A stretch of DNA of 64,000 nt, taken from contig CM036762.1 in the NCBI GenBank assembly GCA_020796225.1, positions 13,132,414 to 13,196,413 of the forward strand, written 5' to 3'. Below are positions 52,951 to 62,725 of this stretch, in pieces (the first letter of the stretch is position 1; each line of letters starts with the position of its first letter). The position numbers and the translations under genes are program-made. Origin of the DNA: Arion vulgaris (lineage: Eukaryota > Mollusca > Gastropoda > Stylommatophora > Arionidae). Under the pieces are notes generated by a model. It was not told the origin of the DNA, did not search any database, and was given only the letters and a program-made list of their open reading frames with translations.

Positions 52951-53276
52951 CATTATCATCAAATAGCTTGTCCTGAGCAGAACTTTACCACCCCAACAGT
53001 CCTCCGGAATTTCACTCTCTCATAGGCCAGATGTCCTGCCTCTTCAGCCGTCATATTCAAACCATCAGTTATATCCTGAATCCATCTTCTCCGTGGTCTT
53101 CCTCTTCTTATCTTTGCCGGTATGCATCCTTCCATGATGGTCTCTCAAGCCCTTCATGTCTTTTTATATGTCCAAAATATCTCAATTTTCTCTTTCTAAT
53201 TTGTAGCATCATCCAGTTTCTTTGATTTTGAGTTCTTTCTGGATAGATCTATTTGTTCTCTTTCTGTCCAAGATAT
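52951..53276 (-). mobile_element. LINE 3' fragment nested in the RT
   Basis: Same family as 1300, 10930 and 27730, with (GAT)n tail at the left. TSD ACATATT at 52944-52950 and 53277-53283. The host RT frame continues after it as the next part of the 45-bp unit. Confidence 0.85.
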
Positions 53277-53964
53277 ACATATTAGTGAGAGAAAGGAAAG
53301 AGTAATGGTTATCTCTAAGAAATAGGAAACACCAAAGTGCAATATCAACATAAATAACATAACACTGAAACAAGTCCATCGATTCAAGTATCTGGAAAAT
53401 TCCTAACATCAGATGGAAGATGTCAAACAGAAATTAGGAGTAGAATAACTCAAGCTATAGCAGCTTTTACGAAAATGAAAAGCACACTATGCGTGAATTC
53501 ATTACCAATGACTGCGGAAAAGAGTACTCCAGTACTATATTGAACCAATACTTATGTGTGGCAACGAATCATGGACAATGTGCACACAATCAATAAGATC
53601 ATTGAAAGCCACAGAGATGTGGTTTTACAGAAAAAGGATGAAATGAGGTTTTAAATCAGGCCTGCACACAAAGAAACTTTTTCAAAAGAATAAGAATCAG
53701 ACAATCTAGTTTTTTCTAAGATATGATACGAAGCGAAGGCTTAAACCATTTAGTGACAACCAGTGAAGTTCTGGGAAGGAGAGATCGTGAAAGACAGAGG
53801 GAGACGATTTTGGATGGTCTGACATCGTGGTTCGACAAAAGTTCGACGTCAGAACTGATCACCTGCACCAAGGAGAAAGGGTTGTGGAGAGACATGATCG
53901 CCTACACCGGCAGGCATATCACTTGACTGATTGATACTATAATAAAAAATGATCAAATAATCAC

Positions 53965-54160
53965 AAATTGATCATTGAAGTATTAGGAAAGGATTCAAGA
54001 AAGAAATGACATTGAAGGAGAAAGGATTCAGAAAACTTGACTTGAAGTATGAGGAAAGGATTCAAGAAAGAAAATTGATCATTGAAGTATGAGGGAAAGG
54101 ATTCAAGAAAGAAAATTGATCATTGAAGTATGAGGGAAAGGATTCAAGAAAGAAACGGAC
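53965..54160 (+). repeat. ~40-bp tandem repeat, 4 copies
   Basis: Unit ATTGATCATTGAAGTATGAG plus GGAAAGGATTCAAGAAAGA. The unit is part of the LINE body that follows (AAGTGG.. GGTTCAAGAAAGAGAGG at 15833). Confidence 0.8.
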
Positions 54161-54320
54161 GCACTAAGGAAACCCTACGAAAACTTGACTGAGACAATCG
54201 GGAAATGTAAGATTAAATTTCATAGAAGAGTTTGTAACTTGCCCGTATATAGACCGTTATAAATAATATGCTCGGCCGACCCTAAGTAACTTTTAACGGT
54301 GCGAGATGAATTTCTGCCTT
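54160..54320 (+). pseudogene. LINE C-terminal and 3' end fragment
   Basis: GGACGCACTAAGGAAACCCT (GRTKET codons), GAAGAGTTTGTAACTTGCCC, then AACGGTGCGAGATGAATTTC as the 3' end, a decayed copy of the 15690 group. Confidence 0.6.
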
Positions 54321-54349
54321 TAATTAAACTTGCATGTTGATATTTGGGT

Positions 54350-54720
54350 TTTTTAGTAATTGATTGATAGGACCATAATCATTGCACTTTGTTGAGTAAC
54401 CCTGTGTGCTCCGATCTCTTTCTTACACAGGAAGATCTCAGCTGCAGCACGACCTCCTTGCAGTTCACGACCTCCTTGCAGCGCGAGTCCAAGAGTTAAT
54501 CTTGCAATGGTAAGATTTTTGTTTGCAGGAATATTTTTGGTAATTTTTTCTATGAATTTGTTTTGCAAGGCAGCGGCTTTTCAGCCTGCTCTTCTTGAGT
54601 TTGAACTGCCAATGGATCTTTAACGTGCTCAAAGTGTACACGGGACCTACGTTTTATCGTCCGTCTCCGATAGGTCTAGGAACTCGATCTCACCTACATC
54701 GAAATCAGGGATCTCTGAAT
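54350..54720 (-). mobile_element. SINE-like family S10, long copy
   Basis: Starts TTGATTGATAGGACCATAAT (3' end in complement). Contains GAAGATCTCAGCTGCAGCAC and a duplicated CACGACCTCCTTGCAG, then GAACTGCCAATGGATCTTTA and ACGTGCTCAAAGTGTACACG. Ends CATCGAAATCAGGGATCTCT. Confidence 0.7.
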
Positions 54721-55311
54721 GGTGCTAGAGGACATATTATTTTATTTACTTTCTGCTACTTTATTTCGATTTAACTGTAAAATCTAACTTTGCTTGTGCA
54801 CAATGTTTCTCATGTATGTGGATCTGAGGGAAAGCATTTAAACATATATATGTAGTTACCAAAATACGTACCTACGCAGGCACGCACACACACACAAACA
54901 CCCATACACTCTTACACACGTACACAAATACACACATACACACATAGAGTAAAATGAATGATAAAACACAGCCTTTCCAGACACACGATGTTGTCACAAA
55001 TGATTACCCGTGTCTGTCTGTAGTTCTCACGAGTACCAATATGTTTGATGCAAAACTCTCCAATTTTCTATTAAGAATCCTCGAATGTCGTAATCTTCTA
55101 GTATTGACCAGAGTTTATTCTGATTTACTCCGTTGGAGGCATACGTCTGATCGATAGATGTGATATTTCTTTGTTGTATTCGATTGTTCATTTTCTCATT
55201 TCTAAAATGTGAATCTATTTTTATCTCATTTTTTTTCTAAAACCGTATTTGGCATTATTCCACTATGACTCTTTTAAGTTCTTATTTTTCTTTGGCTAAT
55301 AATTGTGCATT

Positions 55312-55343
<32 letters not shown>

Positions 55344-55390
55344 ATGCCTTTTAACCCGTTTGAGGTATAGACCCTAACCAACTAATGCCA
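54721..55390. other. No gene; (CA)n at 54880-54950, (CT)n at 55312-55340
   Basis: The 67-codon ORF 54954-55157 has no recognisable motif. It may be RT-derived (the complement has RRSKSE-like stretches), but this is not supported. Confidence 0.4.
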
Positions 55391-55700
55391 AGTCTTATTA
55401 TATCTGGCTATCTCATGTAGTTCCCTCCAGCTCGTCTGTATAATATTGATCCCTGTCTCTAAATATCGTCTCCAAATATTTCTAGACATCTCTCTCTTCT
55501 TTACTGTGGGTTCTAGGAAGAGTCCTTCTTGTTTTATTCATCTTGTATTTTATCAAAGTGTGCCCTATCTAGCACTTGCGTCTCTTTTTAAACCTCTTGG
55601 TACACTGGAATCTGTCTTGTTCTTTTCATAAGTTCCTCATTTCTGACTCTATCATACCATCACAGTCCCTCTATTCTGCGCAGACACCAGTTGATGAATG
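55391..55700 (-). pseudogene. LINE C-terminal fragment
   Basis: The minus strand encodes HKLQTFINWCLRRIEGL, then VRNEELMKRTRQIPVYQEV, and near 55430 IWRRYLETGINIIQTSWREL. These match the LQxFINxCLRRIL, NEELWxRTxQxPI and TWRRxxEAExxxxGxxWxQL blocks of a LINE C-terminus. Confidence 0.75.
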
Positions 55701-55995
55701 TTTGCAATTTATGAGTTAAATTTTTAGTTGTCCCCCATGTTTCCGACCCATACTGCAGTATTACTTTAGCATTAGTTGTTTCCCATGTTTCCGACTCATA
55801 CTGCAGTATTACTTTAGCATTAGTTGTTCCCCATGTTTCCGACCCATACTGCAGTATTACTTTAACATTATTGTTCCCCATGTTTCTGACCCATACTGCA
55901 GTATTACTTTAACATTAGTTCATGTTTGACTACTGCGTACTTACATTAATTGTTTCCATGTTTCATCTACTGCAGTATTACTTTAACATTGGAGT
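55700..55995 (-). repeat. 48-bp in-frame tandem repeat from RT
   Basis: About six units, each encoding the 16-residue unit AKVILQYGSETWGTTN. It contains the YGSETW motif, which lies once in a normal LINE. Units to the right of 55900 are damaged. Confidence 0.9.
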
Positions 55996-56154
55996 TGTCG
56001 TTACAAAAACGGTCGTTACTGCACGTAGTACCGCTTTTTAAGACGGTGTAGGACAGGCGGAACGAGAGCATGAGGAATTTAATGGCCGCATGGATAGTGC
56101 AAGCGTCGCGATGATGTTCAGGCTAGGATTTTTCATTTATGCATACAACAGAAA

Positions 56155-56245
56155 AAAATCATTGACCTTTCCGTGGATGGAACACAGGTCTTCCGCATGG
56201 GTGCCGCGCTCTAATCCGATTCGGCCATACGCTCCTTGAGTTAGA
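56155..56245 (-). mobile_element. tRNA-like SINE head or tRNA pseudogene (S11)
   Basis: The complement reads GGAGCGTATGGCCGAATCGG with box A TGGCCGAATCGGATTAGAGC and box-B-like TGTGTTCCATCC. It could be a single tRNA-derived head; no second copy is present and the acceptor stem does not close convincingly. Confidence 0.45.
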
Positions 56246-56334
56246 ACTCTAATTTTTGTTCTAGATTTGATTTCTTTAGACTTCCATTCTGCATCTTATA
56301 ACTTTCCTATTCTAGTCTTTAAATATGAATAATA

Positions 56335-56490
56335 TGTCTGTCAAATGAACAAGCACTTGGAAGAAAGAGTTAATGCTGTCAAATGAACAAGCACTTGGAA
56401 GAAAGAGTTAATGCTGTCAAATGAACAAGCACTTGGAAGAAAGAGTTAATGCTGTCAAATGATCTAGCATTTGGAAGAAAGAGTTAATGT
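56335..56490 (+). repeat. ~38-bp tandem repeat, 4 copies
   Basis: Unit CTGTCAAATGAACAAGCACT plus TGGAAGAAAGAGTTAATG. The last copy has GATCTAGCAT. Confidence 0.9.
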
Positions 56491-56830
56491 CCTTGAGATG
56501 TGGATATACAGGAGAAGAATAGGTCGTATTTTATGGAAAGAAAGGATGTTCTAGAAAAAAAACTACATTAAATAAAAATGAAATTAATACGATATTTCGG
56601 AAACATAAAGGCATGATACATTGATCAAAACCTTATAATAGTGCAAAGTTGGCAGATGAAGAGCAAAAGGAAGACCAAGAAACAAGGAAGAGGGAAGCAT
56701 CAAGAGAAGGAGAAAGTACAACCTGGAAGAATACAACATAGAAATAAATGGAGAAGAGATTAACGATGAACGTATGATCTGGAAGGAAATATAAGAGATA
56801 GTTAAGGGTAGGAAGATTTGGCATTAGTTA
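56491..56830 (+). pseudogene. LINE C-terminal fragment
   Basis: LEMWIYRRRIGRILWKER is the EMWxYRRMLRIxW block after GSETW. RHDTLIKTL and KGRPRNKEEGSIKRRRKYNL, EEYNIEINGEEINDERMIWK follow in several frames. At 56880-56970 the 3' part resembles 60070-60140. Confidence 0.7.
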
Positions 56831-57420
56831 GTTGATGGCCTATGCCGCAATCGGGGTGAAAAGGAACAACAGAGAGAGAGAAAGAGAAAGTGCAACATAA
56901 AGTCAAGAGACAAGGATTGCTGTAAGTCCATTGCAGTCAAACTTCTATGCTGAGACTGCACTTGATAAATGTATCTTTCGTATAACCCTTCCTACTAGTA
57001 GTACCAATCAGGATATTACTATTGATCGGTGGTCAGTATCAATCATATTTTGAAGATAACTGACATTGTGGGGGTTTTTTCCCCTGTCTTTGTCTTGTTT
57101 AAAATGTAGTCTATATGAGATGATATATTCTGATGTGTAAGTTTAATACTGTCGGTGTTGGAAATGGGTGTTTGTTATTATTAGAACCTATTCAATGTGT
57201 ACAGTGTTTAATTCTTTTTTATTTGTGCTTTGTTCATTTGATGTGTCACTAAATTCTCAGGATGTCTTTCATGATAATTCACTAGAACAATATGCCGCGG
57301 TCTTGTCATGGCGTACTAGAGCATCACCCTGATGTTATTAAGCGTGGCGCAAAATTCCGTACCAAATAGTAGTAAATATTTAATTGTTATATTTGTTTTA
57401 TTTAACATTAATTTGTTTTT
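56831..57420. other. LINE 3' trace, then no feature
   Basis: GTCAAGAGACAAGGATTGCT ... CTTCTATGCTGAGACTGCAC to about 56960 is a LINE 3' trace. The rest is unassigned. Confidence 0.4.
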
Positions 57421-57424
57421 GTGG

Positions 57425-57632
57425 CCAGAAGACAAGATGCGACTGAGGTAGGGGCCTAAGGAAGCTACCCTTATAAATAAAAAGTGTCGCAGAAATCTAA
57501 TGTGCTGGCCTACTTGTAGGTGCATAACTAGTACAACGTACAATCGCTCTTATGCTCAGATCACATACAAATTACAAAGAGTGGTTAACAAGTGCTCGAT
57601 ATGGAGCATTCGAAGTAAAAGAAGAAGAATTA
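57425..57632 (+). mobile_element. SINE S3, 5'-truncated
   Basis: GACTGAGGTAGGGGCCTAAG, TAATGTGCTGGCCTACTTGT, end GCTCGATATGGAGCATTCGAAG plus AAG tail. Confidence 0.75.
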
Positions 57633-57649
57633 ATTACACTGTGTTTCCC

Positions 57650-57780
57650 AATGTGGTTCGGTTTACCTCGGCAGAACTTGCAACGCACTTACCTGCCGAG
57701 AGTATTGCACAAAGCACCAACTTCATACAATCCTAGGAATCTCAGAGAAAAAACGTGAACCGAACCACAATTCCGTAATT
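57650..57780 (-). mobile_element. SINE S5 fragment
   Basis: CTTACCTGCCGAGAGTATTG and CACAAAGCACCAACTTCATA, AATCCTAGGAATCTC are the S5 body in complement. Confidence 0.6.
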
Positions 57781-57814
57781 AAACCACGACCATCAGAACA
57801 CAAGGATGTGGATC

Positions 57815-58055
57815 TTCTTCTTCTTTACGTCCGTTCTTTACGATCAATTTTAATCACTCTTTGTGATATGTTTAATCTTTGTCAAGAACGTGTATACGTT
57901 GCACATTGGTTTGTAGGTCCCTAAACGCATAGACTTCTACACATTTAGGACACGGGCATCCGACTTCATAAAACCTCTTACGAAATGCATGGCAGGTAAC
58001 AGTGGTTCTATTCTTTACACCCCAATTTTGGGCCCCGGTAACCACTCGGGCAAAG
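57815..58055 (-). mobile_element. SINE family S2
   Basis: CTTCTTCTTCTTTACGTCCG tail side, AGACTTCTACACATTTAGGA, head GGGCCCCGGTAACCACTCGG. A short deletion removes part of the core. Confidence 0.8.
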
Positions 58056-58145
58056 GATGTGGATGAAGTAATTGATGAATTTGTCTAGCAGAGGGTCGAT
58101 CTGGATGGATGAAACAGTTTTGTGGAGTTTGAGCAGGGATGAAAC

Positions 58146-58302
58146 AAGGACCATGCGGTATATTTCCTCAGTATGATGCAAGTCATCGAAATTTCGTACC
58201 GAAAAAGTTTTAAATTATATTTTGATTTCACTGCTTGTGCTGCCCCCTGACAGTACCGCCTGATGCGGCCGCCTCTCTGTATCATAACTCGGCACGGCCC
58301 TG
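58146..58302. mobile_element. CAGGGCCGTGC MITE, full copy 3
   Basis: AAGGACCATGCGG at the left, complement CAGGGCCGTGCCG at the right, perfect 8-bp TSD GATGAAAC (58138-58145 and 58303-58310). Confidence 0.9.
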
Positions 58303-58310
58303 GATGAAAC

Positions 58311-58827
58311 GAGGTAGAATGGAATGACAGGAACGTATACATGTAAGCACTAGATAAGTCATTATTATTACAAATCCTTCATCACGCCTAATATATGTCA
58401 AAGGTATCATGTGACTAACAACGTGGAAGAAACATGTGATTATCTCAACAAGTAATAACAATTAATTACTTGTCATCGCTATATTCACTTCTCTGTTTCC
58501 ACAGACACGTAGGCCATTCTCATTCGTGAGCCTAAAGCGAAAGTGATACAGGAAGATAACACGTGAGAGCAGATGTCAAGGTCTAGTCAGAGCACTGTTT
58601 CATGCATGCAAAATCTTTCTACAACTTTCCTTCTAAAAGACGGCACCATATTTTTCTAGTGAGTTGTTATTGTTAAATCAACGGACGGACGTTCTAGTTG
58701 CTTTGTTCCTTGAAACTTTGCAAGAGGAAGCCAGTTATCTTTTTTAAAGGTAAGGAAAAATCATTTTTAATTATCAGGTAATAAAAAAAAAACTTATATC
58801 TTTTTTTAAATTTAAATATTTAGATAA
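58311..58827. other. No gene seen
   Basis: AT-rich, no ORF or recognisable element. Confidence 0.5.
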
Positions 58828-59087
58828 TACTTCTACTTCGAATGCTTCATATCGACCACTTGTTAACCACTCTGTGTGATTTGTATGTTATCTGAGTATA
58901 AGAGCGAGTGCACGTTATGCCAGTTATGCGCCTACAAGTAGGCCAGCACATCCGATATCTGCGATGCTTTTTATTTACTAGGGTAACTTCTCTAGGTCCT
59001 ACATAACTCGACTCTTACGACATGCTTTGTAGGTCTCAGTGGTACTATTCTTTGCTTCCCTGTCGGACCCCGGACCCACACGGGTGG
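58828..59087 (-). mobile_element. SINE family S3
   Basis: TTCGAATGCTTCATATCGAC, GCGCCTACAAGTAGGCCAGC, core CTCGACTCTTACGACATGCT, head CCCCGGACCCACACGGG. Confidence 0.8.
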
Positions 59088-59265
59088 AGATAATATGAAA
59101 GTTAGCATGTTGATAATGTATCATTAAACGATTGTACTTAGATCCAAGTAACCTTCCTGATATAGAAAGAGTTGAGCAAGTGCGATATCGCGACTCTCGT
59201 GTAATATGACATTCAATTTGTTTATTTATCTACTTTCAACGTTGTGCTTTCGAATCGAAAAAGGG

Positions 59266-59705
59266 TGGAGACTGCAGTAAAACTTGGAAAAATAGGTAAA
59301 CACGTAACCGTTTTATTTCATTCTATGGCACTTTGCGACCTCTTGGACTCAACGCATTACATTCCTATGCTTCTTAGTACTGTCTTATCTCGTGCCTTGT
59401 TATCCATATGTGTGTTTGCTCCATATATGTGTCATTTATCCACTATATTGTTTATTGTTCCTCTCCTTTTCCACTTTCGGTTTTTGTGTTGCACTCATTT
59501 CGTTGTTCGTTTTATTCCCAGATTTTCATCAGATAGGTTTATGTTTCCACATGTAATCGTCCATTTGTAGTGTTCCTCGAAATTCGTCATTCTTGTTGTA
59601 TTGTTTGCTTGATAAAGGCCTTTTGGTCGAAACGTTGCTGTTTATCGTCACTGTTTATGTATTTTGTAAAACTGTAGTACTTGTTTTTACGTGTTTACCT
59701 GCTTT
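59266..59705 (+). pseudogene. PLE 3' end, diverged copy with inverted ends
   Basis: The C-terminal codons of the nuclease ORF (FHSMALCDLLDSTHYIPMLL, cognate to SLYGTLRPxGLNVLHSYAS) are followed by the PLE 3' UTR with GATAAAGGCC at 59611. At its left edge AGACTGCAGTAAAACTTGG and AGGTAAACACGTAA are the complement of the sequence at PLE right ends, so this copy has short inverted ends. Confidence 0.75.
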
Positions 59706-59890
59706 CGAATCCGAACCGAGTCACATGCGCACTTTTTCCATGACAACCATAGGATTGTTGCTGGAGCTGCGGTGTTCGTGCTTTGTGCAACACTCTCGAC
59801 AGATTGCGTACCACTTCTGCAGACAGGGACGATGGAGCCATATGTGGAAACTGAGCGCAATGAAGCCAATCCTTCACCTTTAGATTATGT
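59706..59890 (+). mobile_element. SINE S5 fragment
   Basis: ACCATAGGATTGTTGCTGGA, CTTTGTGCAACACTCTCGAC, GAGCGCAATGAAGCCAATCC. Confidence 0.7.
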
Positions 59891-59959
59891 GTTTTAATCT
59901 ATTTTACTTGTTAAATTCACATTTCTCTTTAAAATCACATAAACTGTGATTTCTAACTA

Positions 59960-60155
59960 TGGAATAAAACATTTACTAGAGGGGAAAGTTGAAGGGGAAG
60001 AGCAAGAGGAAGACCGAGAGATAAGTGGGAGGGAACTTTAAGAAATGGACAGGTTACAGTCTGGCAGTGTGCAACCCAAGGCGAAAGACAGAGGATGCTG
60101 GAGATTCAATGCAGCCAACCTTCGATGTGGAGATGGCACCTAATGATGATGATGA
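59960..60155 (+). pseudogene. LINE 3' end with (GAT)n tail
   Basis: GAAGGGGAAGAGCAAGAGGA (GKSKRKTE codons), GATTCAATGCAGCCAACCTT, tail GATGATGATGAT at 60139. The family differs from the 52951 group in its UTR. Confidence 0.6.
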
Positions 60156-60656
60156 TAAATTATGGAATAAATGACCAGGACAATGAGATCATTAAAGAAA
60201 CATAAATCCCCAACTAAGGATGGAATAACAAACAAAAGGCTAATGGGTCCTGGCACAAAGAAGAATAGAATCTTCGCACAGTAACAAACTTCAACTGGAA
60301 ATGCGGGAAACCTACGACAGGCGTGACTGAAAGTAATACTGACACCGATACAAAATAATAGAGATCTAACAGAGCCATATTGCTACAGACCTTTTAGCTT
60401 ACTCAACTGTGTAGTAAAATTAATGGAGCGTATAATGAACACTAGAATTGTGTGGCATTGGTAAAAAAAAAAGTTATTCAGATTCCCAGCAAGCTTAGTT
60501 CAGAAAATCTACTGGTGACCAGATCACATATATAGCTAAGAAAATTAATTGGTTTTTTTCGGGAGAAAAGTATAATTTTGCTGTTTAAGTGTATTTGAAA
60601 AAAATCATTTGATAAAATATTGAAAGAATGTTGGAAAAATCAAGCTGAACAGAAGC
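60156..60656 (+). pseudogene. Decayed Jockey/CR1-like RT fragment
   Basis: At 60345-60445 one frame reads NRDLTEPYCYRPFSLLNCVV and KLMERIMNTRIVWHW, the classic SYRPISLLxxxxKxxERxxxxRL block of RT domain 1. STGDQITYI at 60515 fits the STxDQI motif. The frame is broken by stops, and the palm core is absent. Confidence 0.7.
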
Positions 60657-60668
60657 GTTGAGTGTGAT
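60657..60668. repeat. TSD copy 1 (GTTGAGTGTGAT)
   Basis: First of three identical 12-mers; the others are at 63141-63152 and 63525-63536. They delimit two LINE insertions. Confidence 0.85.
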
Positions 60669-60691
60669 CTTCTTCTTCTCTTCCACCATTT

Positions 60692-60702
60692 ACTTCTTTA
60701 TA
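60692..60702. repeat. PLE target-site duplication, left
   Basis: ACTTCTTTATA, repeated exactly at 62777-62787 on the other side of the PLE. Confidence 0.9.
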
Positions 60703-60814
60703 ACAATAGTAAAGTCCGTACAGTAATTAAGAACTTAATTACCTCTAACGACCTTCCTACCGGCGCATCATCACTTTGTGTCATCGATAGCTGTTTAGGA
60801 AAACCCGCCTTTAT

Positions 60815-61770
60815 ATGCTCCCCAAAATTCATAAACTGAACAATCCGGGTAGGCCCATCGTTTCTGCTTGCTATTGTCCTACGGAACATATCTCCGAATT
60901 TCTTGATAGTATCTTCAATCCTATAGTCACCACACTACCTTCATTCTTGAAAGATACGAACCACACCTTGTCTGTTTTTCGTCTATTGAGTTGTTGCCTG
61001 GCAGGACTTACCGTCTCTTCCTCCTTGATGTGTGCTCATTGTACACCTCCATACCTCATTCCGACGGACTTCAAGCTCTCCAGTTCTTTCTCGACAGGAG
61101 AACTAACCCACTTGTCTCCACCTCGGCTCTCCTTCGTCTTGCAGAACTAGTTCTAACTCTCAACTCCTTTCAGTTCAATGACCAGTTCTTTGAGCAGATC
61201 AGTGGGGTCGCCATGGGTACTAAAATGGGACCCAGTTATGCTTGTCTATTCATGGGTCATCTTGAGCACCTAGTATGGAATTCCTATGATGGCCCTCTTC
61301 CGTCTGTGTATCATAGATACATTGATGATTGTATTGGCATTACCGATATGCCTGAAGCCGATTTGTCACGCTTCATTAATTTCATTAATGTCTTCAATCC
61401 GGCTATTCGGTTTACATCTCACATCTCTACCTCTTGTGTCAACTTTCTTGACATCACTATCACTATCAGCCTATCCACTATCACTACATCAGTATACTAC
61501 AAGCCTACTGATGCACATAGTTTCTTCTTTATACCTCTTCCCATTCCCAGGCTTGTCGTGACTCTTTACCATTCTCTCAACTCTTGCGCCTTCGTCGCCT
61601 CTGTAGCGAGGACGACGATTTCCTCGATAGAGCTCACGAGATGCTGGATTTCTTTCGTAAGCGCTTATACCCGGATAAGGTGCTTGCTTCTGCTATGCGG
61701 CGCGTTCAGCAAATTTCTCGCCAGGAGGCTCTCTCTAACCAGCATAGAACTTCCAATTCTGACAGGGTGA
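60815..61770 (+). pseudogene. PLE reverse transcriptase domain
   Basis: Two overlapping frames: 60815-61150 (fingers: PGRPIVSACYCPTEHISEFL) and 60991-61770 (palm: FLLDVCSLYTSIPHSDGLQA, where D of the LDVxxLYTSIPH motif is the first catalytic aspartate; VAMGTKMGPSYACLFMGHLE; RYIDDCIGI with the catalytic DD; FLDITI). All three catalytic aspartates are present. One shift near 61000 and another near 61560 break the chain. The enzyme copies PLE RNA at a nicked target. Confidence 0.9.
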
Positions 61771-62382
61771 AACTTGTCTTAACTTTCCACCCTCATAGTT
61801 CCCTTGTGAAGAAAGTCTTATTCCGTCATCTCTCCATTCTTCAGTCTGATCCTGATACACGTTCAATCTTCCAACACTATCCTTTGGTGGCGTACAGACG
61901 GGACAGAAGCCTTAAGGATATGTTGGTTCACAGTCGCCTCAAGCCTAACATCCAGAGTCATTTTGGCACCATCCAGTGTGGCCGTCGGCGTTGCAACACT
62001 TGTGCTTATGTAATACAGACCCGCACGGTGTCTTTTCCAAAAGCCACGTTCGTTGTTGAAGACAGTTTCACGTGCGAGTCCCGTAATATTATCTATGCCA
62101 TTATCTGCAAGCGGTGCAACAAGGCCTATATTGGGAAACCGGCAGGAGACTCAGTGACCGATTCGCCCAACACTTGCGCGATATACGCCAATGCTCTGTG
62201 ACCCTGTAGCTACCCATTTCAATGATACTGGCCATTCAGGAGCTTGCGATGTCCAGGTCACAGCCATCCGATCATGTTCCTCTGATGATCGTAGTCGATT
62301 TGCTCTGGAGAATCGGTTGATTTCTTTGTATGGTACCTTGCGACCAAGCGGGCTCAACGTATTACATTCTTATGCTTCTTAG
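61584..62382 (+). pseudogene. PLE linker and GIY-YIG nuclease domain
   Basis: 61584-62201 encodes MRLRRLCSEDDDFLDRAHEM, LRSD-like SDPDTRSIFQHYPLVAYRRD, the cysteine motif CGRRRCNTC, then IIYAIICKRCNKAYIGKPAG. The CxxC plus YIG arrangement is the PLE form of GIY-YIG. A shift inside the YIGETGxRLSDRF block sends the rest (NDTGHSGACDVQVTAIRSCS, ALENRLISLYGTL) into the frame of 62191-62382. The nuclease normally nicks the target DNA. The E that follows the H/R helix is in the second frame (ALENRLI). Confidence 0.85.
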
Positions 62383-62681
62383 TACTTTCTCTTCCCTGCT
62401 TTGTAATCTCTATGGGTATATGTTGCATGTATTACATTCTTATGCTTCTTAGTACTTTCTCTTCCCATGCTTTATAATCTATATGGGTATATGTTGCATG
62501 TATTCAAGTTATATATTTACTAGATGTTTCATTGTTTCTTTTCTATTTCTAGTTTTTTTGTGTGTTTTTGTGTTACATTTATTTCGTTATTCGTTTTTAT
62601 TCCAGATTTTCCTTAGCTACGTTGGTATTTGGTCGTCCATTTGTGTTTCATTTTAATTTGTCACTCCTGTTTGTTCGTTTG

Positions 62682-62725
62682 CTTGATAAAGGCCTTGTTG
62701 GTCGAAACGTTGCTGTTTATCGTCA
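62682..62725 (+). ncRNA. Hammerhead-like motif in the PLE 3' UTR (tentative)
   Basis: TTGATAA, then GGCC loop GGTC, then GAAACG and CGTC imitate the order CUGAUGA, stem II, GAAA, stem III, UH of a hammerhead ribozyme. Two core bases differ (C3 to U, G8 to A). Copies at 31821, 43708 and 59608 keep the same bases. An intact ribozyme is unlikely as written. Confidence 0.3.

Larger units (their letters stand above)
52611..53960 (+). pseudogene. LINE RT fragment, interrupted by another LINE
   Basis: It starts at the GVRxGCxLSPxLFNLY motif (GVRKDAYSHQ after a frameshift, at 52630). NNLRYTDDTILIVTNEQDLQ at 52737 contains the catalytic YxDD as YTDD. After a 45-bp repeat and the nested LINE it resumes (53284) with ERKE, NNITLKQVHRFKYLENFL and TSDGRCQTEIRSRITQAIAA, then ESWTMCTQSIRSLKATEMWF. 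The end, 53723-53926, is GLNHLVTTSEVLGRRDRERQ and a final RDMIAYTGRHIT. It lacks the 5' half. Confidence 0.85.

Noticed and set aside
60815..62382. Telomerase-like host reverse transcriptase
   Set aside because: The RT is fused to a GIY-YIG nuclease, is multi-copy and has a TSD, so it is a PLE.
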